Assembly (NCBI RefSeq): GCF_002304005.1
Contig: NZ_MRCQ01000004.1
Coordinates: 62,001-126,000, forward strand
Direction of reading: 5' to 3'
Length of the DNA stretch: 64,000 bases
Source: Flavobacterium sp. ACN6
Lineage (GTDB): Bacteria > Bacteroidota > Bacteroidia > Flavobacteriales > Flavobacteriaceae
This document shows positions 15,319-24,039 of the stretch, piece by piece; positions within the stretch are counted from its first letter, which is position 1; each line of letters begins with the position of its first letter. The notes beneath the pieces were generated by a model that ran no database searches, had not been told where the DNA came from, and saw nothing but the letters and a program-made list of their open reading frames with translations. The position numbers were made by a program, and so were the translations under genes.

Positions 15319-16540
15319 AAAAGTATTAATAAGCGCTTGTTTGCTTATATCGTTCGTTTCATTTGCTCAGCAAGGTACTGCTTCACCTTATTCTTTTTTC
15401 GGAATAGGAGATGTGAGATTCAAGGGAACTCTTGAAAATAGATCTATGGCCGGGGTTGCAGTGGAGCAAGATACGATTCATTTAAATTTAGAAAATCCTG
15501 CAAGTTATGCCAGCTTAATACAAACCACTTTTACAGTTGGAGGAACTTTTGCAACTTCTAATTTAAAAACAAGTACACAATCTGAAAAAGCACAGCGCAG
15601 TACTTTTGATTATTTAGCATTAGGAATTCCGATGGGGAAATTTGGGGCTTCGTTTGGATTAATACCAGTAACTTCAGTAGGTTATAAAATTCTTACCGAT
15701 AATTCTGCAACAGAAGGAGCGACAAGTTCACAGCTTGATGGAAAAGGCGGTATAAATAAAGTTTATTTCGGACTTGGATATAAAATAATGCGCAACTGGA
15801 ATATTGGAGTTGACGCACAGTATAATTTTGGAAAAATTACAACTACAACAGTTGAAGCTATAACAGGAGTTCAGAATGGTACGGCAGAAGTAAACGCTTC
15901 AGAGCTATCAGGTATGGCTTTTAGTTTTGGAACAATGTACCAGAAAAAAGTCTACAAAAAAATTAGTATGTTTTCTAGTTTAAGCTATACTTTTGCAAGT
16001 AATTTAAACTCAGATAATACGAGAACGATTTCTGTTCAAGGTGACCCAGATTCTTATGTTCTTCCTGTAAATTCACAAACCTTAAAACTTCCTAACAAAT
16101 TAAGTATTGGTTTAGGAATTGGTGAGGCTAGAAAATGGCTTGTGGGAGCAAATATGACATTCCAAGGAGACGGCCAATTGGCAAATTATTATAATGCTGC
16201 TGAGAATGTTAGTTATGAAAAATATTCAAAATATGCTCTTGGAGGATATTATCTTCCTAATTATAACTCATTTACAAGTTACTTGAGCAGAATTACCTAT
16301 AGAGCAGGTTTGAAATATGAAAAAATTGGATTGATTGTAAACAATGAATCTATCAAAGATGTTGGAGTAACATTAGGAGCAGGAATTCCTATTCCGCAGT
16401 CTTTATCAAACTTAAATTTCGGAATCGAATTTGGTAAACGCGGTACGGTTTCTTCTAATTTGGTACAAGAAAACTACGTGAATTTTAGTTTAAGTTTCTC
16501 TTTCAACGACAAATGGTTTGTGAAGAGTAAATTCCAATAA
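15311..16540 (+). CDS. Outer-membrane beta-barrel protein (PorV/FadL-like), unknown role
   Basis: 409 residues: signal peptide 1-20 (SFAQ) and a long series of amphipathic beta-strands ending in a barrel-type strand. The N-terminus (TASPYSFFGIGD...SMAGVAV) and alternating aromatic pattern suggest a FadL/PorV-like barrel. It overlaps coaX by 8 bp and is followed by lptC, an arrangement I associate with Flavobacteria. Function is not known; a link to envelope biogenesis is inferred from neighbours. Confidence 0.7.
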   Translation: MIKKVLISACLLISFVSFAQQGTASPYSFFGIGDVRFKGTLENRSMAGVAVEQDTIHLNLENPASYASLIQTTFTVGGTFATSNLKTSTQSEKAQRSTFDYLALGIPMGKFGASFGLIPVTSVGYKILTDNSATEGATSSQLDGKGGINKVYFGLGYKIMRNWNIGVDAQYNFGKITTTTVEAITGVQNGTAEVNASELSGMAFSFGTMYQKKVYKKISMFSSLSYTFASNLNSDNTRTISVQGDPDSYVLPVNSQTLKLPNKLSIGLGIGEARKWLVGANMTFQGDGQLANYYNAAENVSYEKYSKYALGGYYLPNYNSFTSYLSRITYRAGLKYEKIGLIVNNESIKDVGVTLGAGIPIPQSLSNLNFGIEFGKRGTVSSNLVQENYVNFSLSFSFNDKWFVKSKFQ

Positions 16541-16579
16541 ACATAATATTTTATCTTTTCTAAGCTCATTACAATTTAT

Positions 16580-16587
16580 TACATTTG
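16580..16587 (+). promoter_or_regulatory. Possible -7 box just upstream of lptC (leaderless start)
   Basis: TACATTTG exactly matches TAnnTTTG and is separated from the ATG by GCAA. If used, transcription would start at or near the ATG. The -33 element is not clear. Confidence 0.3.
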
Positions 16588-16591
16588 GCAA

Positions 16592-17146
16592 ATGAATTTA
16601 CCAAAGAGATATAGTCTAATAGTTGTCACAGTTTTTGCTGTGACGCTGTTTTTTGGTTGCGAAAGTAATTTTAAAGACGTTCAAAAAATTAACTTCTCAG
16701 AATTTGTTCCTGCAAGTGATAATGATACAATTAATATAAAGTATACAGATTCTGGACGCATTTCGGGCATTTTAATAAGTCGTAAAATGCTTGATTATTC
16801 TAATCTTGATTTTCCTTTTACAGAATTTCCTAAAGGAATAGATGTTACCTTATACGATAAAAAGCAAAAGAGAACTTTTATAAGAGGGAATTATGCCGTT
16901 TCGTATAAAAATACCGGAATTATTGATTTGATTGGAAAAGTAAAAATCACTTCAGAAGCAGGGCAGGTTTTGGAAACAGAACAATTGTATTTCGACCAGA
17001 AAAATGAATGGTTTTATACCGAAAGAAAATTTAAACTTACCGATGCAAAAGGGGTTTCCAACGGTCAGGGAATAGATTTTAGTAAAGATTTTAAAGTGAT
17101 TAATTCACAGCGAATAAGCGGTGAAATTGAATCCGATGAAGAATAA
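16592..17146 (+). CDS. lptC: LPS export periplasmic protein LptC
   Basis: 184 residues with a hydrophobic N-terminus and a lipobox-like FFGC (Cys23), unlike the simple TM anchor of E. coli LptC. The beta-jellyroll region (about 50-170) has the LptC/OstA-type features ISRKMLDY, GIDVTLYDKKQKR and LETEQLYFDQKNEWFYTER. It would bridge LptB2FG to LptA in LPS transport. A TACATTTG promoter-like box ends 4 nt before the ATG (see findings). Confidence 0.8.
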   Translation: MNLPKRYSLIVVTVFAVTLFFGCESNFKDVQKINFSEFVPASDNDTINIKYTDSGRISGILISRKMLDYSNLDFPFTEFPKGIDVTLYDKKQKRTFIRGNYAVSYKNTGIIDLIGKVKITSEAGQVLETEQLYFDQKNEWFYTERKFKLTDAKGVSNGQGIDFSKDFKVINSQRISGEIESDEE

Positions 17147-17155
17147 AACAAAATT

Positions 17156-17350
17156 ATGGGTTATTTAAAATATACACAATTCATCTATATCGCATTTGCA
17201 CTTTTTTTTGCTTATGATGGTATCGTAAAACTAAACGAAGGTGACGAAAGCTATCCTTTCTACTTTGTAATCGCAGGAATGGCTATTTTTATGTTTTTCT
17301 TTAGAAGAAGATTTCTTAACAAATACGATAACCGTAACAAAAAACAATAA
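17156..17350 (+). CDS. Small conserved membrane protein, unknown
   Basis: 64 residues with two hydrophobic helices (about 7-21 and 37-53) and a basic C-terminus (RRRFLNKYDNRNKKQ). It starts 9 bp after lptC and ends 2 bp before the CNNM gene, so it is co-transcribed with both. No recognised domain. Confidence 0.7.
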   Translation: MGYLKYTQFIYIAFALFFAYDGIVKLNEGDESYPFYFVIAGMAIFMFFFRRRFLNKYDNRNKKQ

Positions 17351-17352
17351 AA

Positions 17353-18609
17353 ATGGAAATTAGTATTATAATAATATGTTTAATACTAGCAGCCTTTTTC
17401 TCTGGAATGGAAATCGCGTTTATTTCCTCCAACAAAATTTATCTCGAAATAGAAAAGAAGCAAGACGATTTCTTGTCTCGCATCTTAACTAAACTCACCG
17501 AAAATCCGTCCAAATTTATTGCTGCTATGCTTATTGGTAACAATGTAGCTTTGGTTGTTTACGGATTTTTTATGGGCGATCTGATTTTGAATTGGATGGC
17601 ACATTTTGGTTTTGTTTTTTCAACTTGGTGGAATATACTGATTCAGACTCTTCTGGCGACATTTGTCGTTTTATTGACTTCAGAGTTTTTTCCAAAAGTA
17701 TTTTTTCAGATTTATGCCAATTCCTTAATTAAGATTCTCGCTCTTCCGGCCTATTTGTTCTACAGATTATTTTACTACATCTCCACTTTCTTTATTTGGA
17801 TTGCAGATTTTGTATTGAGTAAATTCCTTAAAACCGAAGGAAGTCAAATACAATTATTTAGCAGAATTGAACTCGGAAATTACATTACAGAACAGATGAG
17901 TACGGTTGAAGAAGATGAAGAAGTAGATTCTGAAATTCAGATTTTTCAAAATGCATTAGAATTTTCAGGTGTAAAAGCTCGTGATATAATGACGCCTCGA
18001 ACCGAAATTGTAGATGTGGATTTGTTTGATACCGTTGATGATCTGAAAGCGATGTTTATCGAAACGGGATATTCTAAAATCATTATAAGTCAGAATTCCT
18101 TAGACGACATTGTGGGTTATGTGCACTCGTTTGATTTGTTTAAGAAGCCGTCGACCATAAAATCGGTTTTAATGACAGTTGAATTTGTTCCTGAAACCAT
18201 TTTGATAAAAGATGTGCTGACTGTGCTGATTAAAAAGCGTAAAAATATTGCAGTCGTTTTAGATGAATATGGAGGCACGGCGGGAATTATTACTATTGAA
18301 GATATAGTTGAAGAACTTTTTGGCGAAATTGAAGATGAACATGATTTAGATGAAGAATTAATCGAAGAACAAATTGGAGAAGGTAAATATTTGTTTTCAA
18401 CGCGTTTGGATGTTGAGTATTTAAATGAAACGTACAAATTAATGATTCCAGAAGAAGACTCTTATGGAACATTAGGAGGATTTATTGTCAATCATACAAA
18501 AGAAATCCCACAAAAAGGAGACAAAATTGTAATAGATAAGTATCATTTTTTTATAAAAGAGGCTTCAAATAAGAAGATCGAACTAGTCAAATTGACAATT
18601 AAAGATTGA
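17353..18609 (+). CDS. CNNM/CBS-domain membrane protein (hemolysin C-like, CorC family)
   Basis: 418 residues: N-terminal CNNM (DUF21) domain with about four hydrophobic segments (1-155), a CBS pair (about 205-330; MTPRTEIVDVD and VLDEYGGTAGIITIEDIVEELFGEI) and a CorC_HlyC domain (about 345-415; YGTLGGFIV). Members are implicated in Mg2+/Co2+ efflux; the gliding protein GldE belongs to the same family. This copy lies with lptC rather than with gld genes, so I do not call it GldE. Confidence 0.85.
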   Translation: MEISIIIICLILAAFFSGMEIAFISSNKIYLEIEKKQDDFLSRILTKLTENPSKFIAAMLIGNNVALVVYGFFMGDLILNWMAHFGFVFSTWWNILIQTLLATFVVLLTSEFFPKVFFQIYANSLIKILALPAYLFYRLFYYISTFFIWIADFVLSKFLKTEGSQIQLFSRIELGNYITEQMSTVEEDEEVDSEIQIFQNALEFSGVKARDIMTPRTEIVDVDLFDTVDDLKAMFIETGYSKIIISQNSLDDIVGYVHSFDLFKKPSTIKSVLMTVEFVPETILIKDVLTVLIKKRKNIAVVLDEYGGTAGIITIEDIVEELFGEIEDEHDLDEELIEEQIGEGKYLFSTRLDVEYLNETYKLMIPEEDSYGTLGGFIVNHTKEIPQKGDKIVIDKYHFFIKEASNKKIELVKLTIKD

Positions 18610-18657
18610 TTTTTTAAATTATTAAAAAAAAATGTGTAAAATAAAACGCTAGTTGTA

Positions 18658-18686
18658 TTGTTATTAACTAGATAATTGTATTTTCG
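18658..18686 (+). promoter_or_regulatory. Promoter of the ppiD-like gene
   Basis: TTG at 18658-18660, an 18-bp spacer, then TATTTTCG at 18679-18686, a TAnnTTYG box, 30 bp before the ATG. Confidence 0.45.
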
Positions 18687-18716
18687 CAAACTGAATATAA
18701 AATTAACGATAATAAA

Positions 18717-20816
18717 ATGGCAGTTTTAGCAAAAATTAGACAGCGTTCCGCTTTATTGATAGGAGTTATTGCACTTGCATTATTTGCATTTATAATACAA
18801 GATCTATTTACAAGAGGAACATTTGGTCAAAGTTCAAAAGATGTAGGAAGCATCGATGGAAAAGATATTTCATTTGAAGACTTTAGAGTTAAAGTTAGTA
18901 ATGTTGAAAAAAGTGGGCAGGGTATTACTTCCACTGAAGCTGCAAACAGAGTTTGGGATCAAGAAGTTTCAATCGCTTTATTGTCATCTCAATTTGATAA
19001 ATTAGGATTAAGAGTAGGTGAAAAACACTTATTAGAGGTTTTAAAATCAGATCCAAATATTGGTAAAAATCCAATGTTTTTAAATGCAGCAGGAATTTTT
19101 GACGTAGTTAAGTTTAAAGATTACTTCAAATCAAATCCTGAAGCAGCACAATACATCGCTCAAAAAGAGAAAGATGCTGAATTGAATGCAAAATTTCAAA
19201 TCTATAGTACTTTAATTAAGTCAGGACTTTACACAACTGCTAGTGAAGGAAAATTAAAGTATGAAATGGAAGCTAATAAAGTAAGTTTTGCTTACGCGGC
19301 AGCACCTTATTCTTCTATTAAAGACAGTGAAGTAAAAATTTCTGATTCAGAAATTGTTGACTATATGAAGAAAAACGAGAAGAAATTCAAAGCAGATGCT
19401 ACTCGTGAAATTCAATATGTTTTAGTTGAAGATAAAGCTTCTAAAGAAGATGAAGCTGAAATAAAAACTAAGTTAAATGCATTATTGTCTGGAAGTGTTG
19501 TTTACAACGCTAAAACAAACAAAAACGATACATTGCCAGGATTTAGAAACGCAGCTAACATTGCTGAATTTGTAAATTCAAATTCTGATGTTCCTTACGA
19601 TTCTACTTATGTTCCTAAAAATGCTTTACCAGCTGTTGATGCTGATAAATTATTCAGCTTACCTGCTGGAGCAATTTACGGACCATATGTTTATGGAAGA
19701 TATTATGCAATTTCTAAATCTTTAGGATTTAAAGCTGGAGTTAACGCAAAAGCTAGTCATATCTTAATTGCATACGATGGTTCTCAAACTCCATCGGCAA
19801 AAGAAAAAAGAACAAAAGAAGAAGCTAAAGCTAAAGCTGAAGAAATTTTAGCACAAGTTCAAGCTAATCCAGATAGTTTCATGATGTTGGCTTTTACAAG
19901 TTCTGATGATTCATCTGCACAACAAGGTGGTGATTTAGGATATTTTGGTCCAAACCAAATGGTAAAACCATTTAATGATTTTGTATTCAATAACGGAATT
20001 GGTAAAGTTGGTTTAGTAGAAACTCCTTTTGGATTTCACATTATCAAAATTACAGATAAACAAGACGGTATTCGTTTAGCTACAATCGCTCAGAAAATTG
20101 AGCCTTCTGAAACTACTTCTGATAAAGTATTTACTTTAGCAACTAAATTCGAAATGGATGCAGCTGATAAAGATTTCAATGCTGCAGCAAAAGAATTAGG
20201 TTTAAAAGTGGCTCAGCCAGTTGATGCTAAAGCTATGGATGAAGCATTTGGACCATTAGGAAACCAACGTAACATTGTAAGATGGGCTTTTGATAAAGAA
20301 ACAAGCAAAGGAGATGTTAAGCGTTTTGAAATTGCAAACATCGGACACGTGATCGCACAATATAAAGGTGAAAACAAATCAGGTTTAGTTTCTGTTACAA
20401 TGGCAAGACCATACGTTGAGCCAATCTTGAAGAACAAGAAAAAAGCTGAAATCTTAAAGAAAAAGATGGAAGGTTCTAGTCTTGAAGCTATTGCTAAAGC
20501 TGCTGGAGTTGCTGTTCAACAAGCGGCAGATGTAACTTTAGATAATCCAGTTTTACCTGGTGGAGTTGGGCAAGAGCCAAGAGTTGTAGGTAATGCATTT
20601 GCTTTAGCTGCAAACAAAATCTCTACACCTATTGAAGGAAACACTGGAGTTTATGTTGTAAAAAACATTAAAACAGTAAAAGCTCCTGCAATTGCTAATC
20701 ATGCTGAATATGTTGAGAAAGTAAAATCTCAAAGCGCAAATGATGCAAGCAGATTATTACCAGCATTGAAAAATAATGCTAAAATTGAAGATAACAGATT
20801 ACAATTCAATTACTAA
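18717..20816 (+). CDS. PpiD-like periplasmic peptidyl-prolyl isomerase/chaperone
   Basis: 699 residues: one N-terminal membrane anchor (about 12-32), SurA_N-like chaperone region (about 40-230), a clear parvulin domain (about 345-455; ASHILIAYDG, GGDLGYFGPNQMVKPF, TPFGFHIIKI) and a more degenerate second parvulin-like region near 590-680. It would help outer-membrane and secreted proteins fold. It has its own promoter-like box and ends in a strong terminator. Confidence 0.87.
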   Translation: MAVLAKIRQRSALLIGVIALALFAFIIQDLFTRGTFGQSSKDVGSIDGKDISFEDFRVKVSNVEKSGQGITSTEAANRVWDQEVSIALLSSQFDKLGLRVGEKHLLEVLKSDPNIGKNPMFLNAAGIFDVVKFKDYFKSNPEAAQYIAQKEKDAELNAKFQIYSTLIKSGLYTTASEGKLKYEMEANKVSFAYAAAPYSSIKDSEVKISDSEIVDYMKKNEKKFKADATREIQYVLVEDKASKEDEAEIKTKLNALLSGSVVYNAKTNKNDTLPGFRNAANIAEFVNSNSDVPYDSTYVPKNALPAVDADKLFSLPAGAIYGPYVYGRYYAISKSLGFKAGVNAKASHILIAYDGSQTPSAKEKRTKEEAKAKAEEILAQVQANPDSFMMLAFTSSDDSSAQQGGDLGYFGPNQMVKPFNDFVFNNGIGKVGLVETPFGFHIIKITDKQDGIRLATIAQKIEPSETTSDKVFTLATKFEMDAADKDFNAAAKELGLKVAQPVDAKAMDEAFGPLGNQRNIVRWAFDKETSKGDVKRFEIANIGHVIAQYKGENKSGLVSVTMARPYVEPILKNKKKAEILKKKMEGSSLEAIAKAAGVAVQQAADVTLDNPVLPGGVGQEPRVVGNAFALAANKISTPIEGNTGVYVVKNIKTVKAPAIANHAEYVEKVKSQSANDASRLLPALKNNAKIEDNRLQFNY

Positions 20817-20837
20817 ATAGCAGTAATTAAAATTATA

Positions 20838-20873
20838 AAAACCCGAAACGTCATTTGATGTTTCGGGTTTTCT
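20838..20873 (+). terminator. Terminator after the ppiD-like gene
   Basis: ACCCGAAAC / GTTTCGGGT hairpin with a T-run following. Confidence 0.85.
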
Positions 20874-21093
20874 TTATTATTTAAAATCCTACAATTTAAT
20901 TTGTAATAATTTTTAACTAATTTTCTTATATTATATGGGAATAATCGAAATTTAATTTAAAATATTTGCGGTATTCAAATTATTGCAGTTAATTTGTCCG
21001 ATTTTTAATTTTAACATATTTTTTTGTTTTCAGTATGTTGAAATAAAGACAATTAAAATCCCAGAAACAAATACTTTAATAATCAAACATTTA

Positions 21094-21537
21094 ATGTTTT
21101 TTACTTTTAATTTTTTTAGAAAGAAGCCAAGAGTATATACCAAAATTGAAAGTCACATTTTTGGAATTATTACTGAGCTTTTAAAAGTTAGCAGCACCGA
21201 CATCAATGTAGATGAATTGGGTGGAAAATATTATTTAAGTAACGATGAACAGCATTTTAAAGTTACCATCTTAAGTAACGATTATGTGATACGATTAACT
21301 AATACACATGATTCTGTAGCTGAAAAATACGATAAGATTTTTGTTGAAGATGTTTTAAAAGCAGTAAAAGAAGAAAAACATCGCAGAATGGAACTTGTTT
21401 ATGATTCTATAACGAACAGCATTGAAAAAATGGCTGAGCGTCTGCATAATAGACTAATAGAATCGAATGAACAAGAAAACCAATCTGTTCGACGTTTAGA
21501 AACTAAACATGTCAAAAACAAGAAAGTAAATTACTAA
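21094..21537 (+). CDS. Conserved hypothetical protein
   Basis: 147 residues from the ATG at 21094 (MFFTFNFFRKKPRVYTKIES). The ORF can be extended to 20983 but the added residues are AT-rich spacer translation with no conserved character. No signal peptide or recognised domain; a mixed alpha/beta N-terminal half and a helical, charged C-terminus (KMAERLHNRLIESNEQENQ). It overlaps the convergent GHMP kinase gene by 4 bp. Function unknown. Confidence 0.6.
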   Translation: MFFTFNFFRKKPRVYTKIESHIFGIITELLKVSSTDINVDELGGKYYLSNDEQHFKVTILSNDYVIRLTNTHDSVAEKYDKIFVEDVLKAVKEEKHRRMELVYDSITNSIEKMAERLHNRLIESNEQENQSVRRLETKHVKNKKVNY

Positions 21538-22448
21538 TTACTTAGAATCATTTTTTCGTAGGTAAAGATCGTTTCATATCCTTTATTTAAGAAATACTCT
21601 TTTGGATTTTCTTTAGAAACAACCATTACAAAATCACCTCCCCAAGCGCCTAGACTTTTAATTACGCCATCAAAATCGGGAAAAATGGCTTCTTTTACCG
21701 TCTGCATTTCTAATATATTGCTTAAGTGAATTTCGTGACGCTGCACTGCTAAAGCAAATTCTTTTAGAGTTTTGGCATGAAGAATATCGTGGGTAATTTT
21801 ATTGTTTTTGGCTACGCTTGCTGCTAAATGGTGGTTTTTGTTATTGTTGTAAGCGTATATTGCTGATTTACTATTTTGTTTTTTATTCAAATAAACAAAA
21901 TAGATATGGTCTGTAAAATCAGGATTAAACTCAACGGGTTCAACAAAATTATCTTTAACACGATACAAAACTGGTGTGTCATTTTGTGCGCAGGCAATGT
22001 CGTAGCCGCTTCCTCCAAAACTATTGTTTAGTAAAGTAAATGCATTAACATCAGCCCACTGAGCAATATTATTTATAAGTGTTGAAGAAGTTCCTAATCC
22101 CCAATTTCTTGGAAACGACAATTCTGTTTTTATTTTGAAACCGTTTGACTCATCGATAAATTTTGGATTTAAAACATAAGCTTCGTGTAAAATATCAATT
22201 AAAGTCGATTTAATGTTTTCGACCTTTACTTCGGGATTGGTAATAATTTCTTCAAATGAAATCGTTTCTTCAAACCACACGTGTTTGTTGTAGTCGTAAC
22301 TTTTCCATTCTATTTCTTTGTCTTCGCCATCTTCAATTACTAAACTTTGTCCAAATCGTGTAGGTAACGCAAAAGCATCTGCTCCGTCTAAAACCAGATA
22401 TTCTCCGGCGATAAAAAGTTTTCCGTTACTGTAAAATGTTTTTTTCAT
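21534..22448 (-). CDS. GYDIA-family GHMP kinase (mevalonate pathway)
   Basis: 304 residues of the GHMP kinase fold with the N-terminal GKLFIAGEYLVLDG motif, the GLGTSSTL ATP loop (about residue 118) and the family hallmark GGSGYDIA (about 144-151). GYDIA kinases are restricted to Bacteroidetes with the mevalonate route and probably act as mevalonate or phosphomevalonate kinase. It follows HMG-CoA reductase on the same strand after 95 bp, which supports isoprenoid synthesis. The exact substrate is unproven. Confidence 0.85.
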   Translation of the reverse strand: MKKTFYSNGKLFIAGEYLVLDGADAFALPTRFGQSLVIEDGEDKEIEWKSYDYNKHVWFEETISFEEIITNPEVKVENIKSTLIDILHEAYVLNPKFIDESNGFKIKTELSFPRNWGLGTSSTLINNIAQWADVNAFTLLNNSFGGSGYDIACAQNDTPVLYRVKDNFVEPVEFNPDFTDHIYFVYLNKKQNSKSAIYAYNNNKNHHLAASVAKNNKITHDILHAKTLKEFALAVQRHEIHLSNILEMQTVKEAIFPDFDGVIKSLGAWGGDFVMVVSKENPKEYFLNKGYETIFTYEKMILSN

Positions 22449-22543
22449 GCGTTATTTTTTAGCCCCGATAGCAGTGGAAATCCTTTTGCTTTTTTTCTTT
22501 AAAAAAGGAAAAGATTGTAACGAATAGCGGGAATAGCTCCAAA

Positions 22544-23857
22544 TTATTTTCTTAAGTTTTCAATAAATTCTACCACAGCACTGTGAGTAACTGCTGTTTT
22601 TTTAAAGTGTATTTTGATTAAATGACGTTCTTCTTCGGTAGCTTCAAATTGATTGATGATATTATTTAAGTGCATTTTCATGTGGCCTTCCTGGATTCCG
22701 GTAGTGGTAAGGGAGCGCAGCGCAGCAAAATTTTGTGCTAAACCGGCAACGGCAACAATTTCCATTAATTCCTGTGCGGAAGGTTTTTCCAGAATGTCTA
22801 AACACAATTTTACTAAAGGATGTAAAGAAGTTAAGCCGCCAACGGTTCCTAGGGCAAGAGGTATTTCAAGCCAGAAAGTAAAAATATTGTTTTCGATTTT
22901 TGCGTGGGACAAACTTGCATATTGCCCGTTTTTAGAAGCGTACGCATGCACGCCAGCTTCTACAGCTCTAAAGTCATTTCCTGTTGCAAGCACTACGGCA
23001 TCGACACCGTTCATTATACCTTTATTATGTGTTACGGCTCTAAAAGGTTCAACTTCGGCGATTTGTACTGCCTGCACAAAACGTTCTGCAAATTCTTTTG
23101 GATCGTTAATATGCTTTTCGGTTAACTCTTCAATTGGGCAGGAAACTTCTGCTCGAACGAGACAATTTGGAACATAATTAGACAAAATACTCATTATGAC
23201 TTCTAGTGATTCATCATTCTCGCATAAGTCATTATTTTTAGCTTCCTCTTTTAAAGTAGATGCAAACTGTTCTAAACAAGAATTTATAAAATTTGCTCCC
23301 ATGCTGTCTTTCGTTTCAAAAGTAGCGTGAAGCTGATAATAATTTTCGAGTAAGCTTCTTTTGTCTTTTAGTTTAATATCTAAAATACCGCCGCCACGCT
23401 GCTGCATGTTTTTGGTAATGCTTTGAGTTTCTGAGAAAAATTTAGGTTTTATTAGTTCGAAAAAGTTTTTTAGTTTTTCTGCATCACCATTATAAGTAAA
23501 ATGAACCTGGCCAATTTTTTCGGTATTAATAATCGTGGTTTTAAATCCGCCTCGGGTAGACCAATATTTTGCCGCTTTAGAAGCTGCTGCAACCACAGAA
23601 CTCTCTTCAATAGCCATTGGTATGGTTTTGTATTTTCCGTTGATTAAAAAGTTCGGAGCGACTCCAAGTGGGATATAAAGGTTTGTAATGGTGTTTTCGA
23701 TAAATTCATCATGCAGCTGCTGAAGCTTTTCATCTGTATTCCAGTAATTTCTTATAATATTTTGCGCCTCTTCAGGGTTCGAAAAATATTCATTTGCAAT
23801 CCAGTTTATTTTTTCTTTTTTGGATAATTTAGAAAATCCAGCAACAGCGTTGTTCAT
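22544..23857 (-). CDS. Class II hydroxymethylglutaryl-CoA reductase
   Basis: 437 residues. Motifs of class II HMG-CoA reductases: TIPMAIEESSVVAAAS, DSMGANF with D184, ATGNDFRAVEAGVHA, ALGTVGGLTSLHP, and the C-terminal QEGHMKMH histidine. The family is often labelled degradative, but here it pairs with a GHMP kinase and is likely biosynthetic, making mevalonate from HMG-CoA. First gene of the two-gene unit. Confidence 0.92.
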   Translation of the reverse strand: MNNAVAGFSKLSKKEKINWIANEYFSNPEEAQNIIRNYWNTDEKLQQLHDEFIENTITNLYIPLGVAPNFLINGKYKTIPMAIEESSVVAAASKAAKYWSTRGGFKTTIINTEKIGQVHFTYNGDAEKLKNFFELIKPKFFSETQSITKNMQQRGGGILDIKLKDKRSLLENYYQLHATFETKDSMGANFINSCLEQFASTLKEEAKNNDLCENDESLEVIMSILSNYVPNCLVRAEVSCPIEELTEKHINDPKEFAERFVQAVQIAEVEPFRAVTHNKGIMNGVDAVVLATGNDFRAVEAGVHAYASKNGQYASLSHAKIENNIFTFWLEIPLALGTVGGLTSLHPLVKLCLDILEKPSAQELMEIVAVAGLAQNFAALRSLTTTGIQEGHMKMHLNNIINQFEATEEERHLIKIHFKKTAVTHSAVVEFIENLRK

Positions 23858-23886
23858 TCTCAGTATATTAAATAATAATGTTGCGG

Positions 23887-23894
23887 CAAATATA
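23887..23894 (-). promoter_or_regulatory. Candidate -7 box of the HMG-CoA reductase gene
   Basis: TATATTTG on the minus strand, an exact TAnnTTTG match, 29 bp upstream of the ATG. -33 element not obvious. Confidence 0.35.
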
Positions 23895-24039
23895 CCATTT
23901 TAAGAGATTTGATTAAAATGTATTTTAAAGTTGGAAAGCACGCAATCGTTATTTTTTTTAACATTTAACACTTAATATGTGTATTATGTTTATTTTTTTT
24001 ACTAAAATTGGGCTCTTTTTTATATTTAAATTAATTGTA

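Noticed and set aside
20983..21093. N-terminal part of the hypothetical ORF
   Set aside because: AT-rich, Phe/Ile-laden spacer translation; the ATG at 21094 is a more natural start.
22653..23177. ORF antisense to HMG-CoA reductase
   Set aside because: Shadow frame within a highly conserved gene; no family resemblance or promoter.
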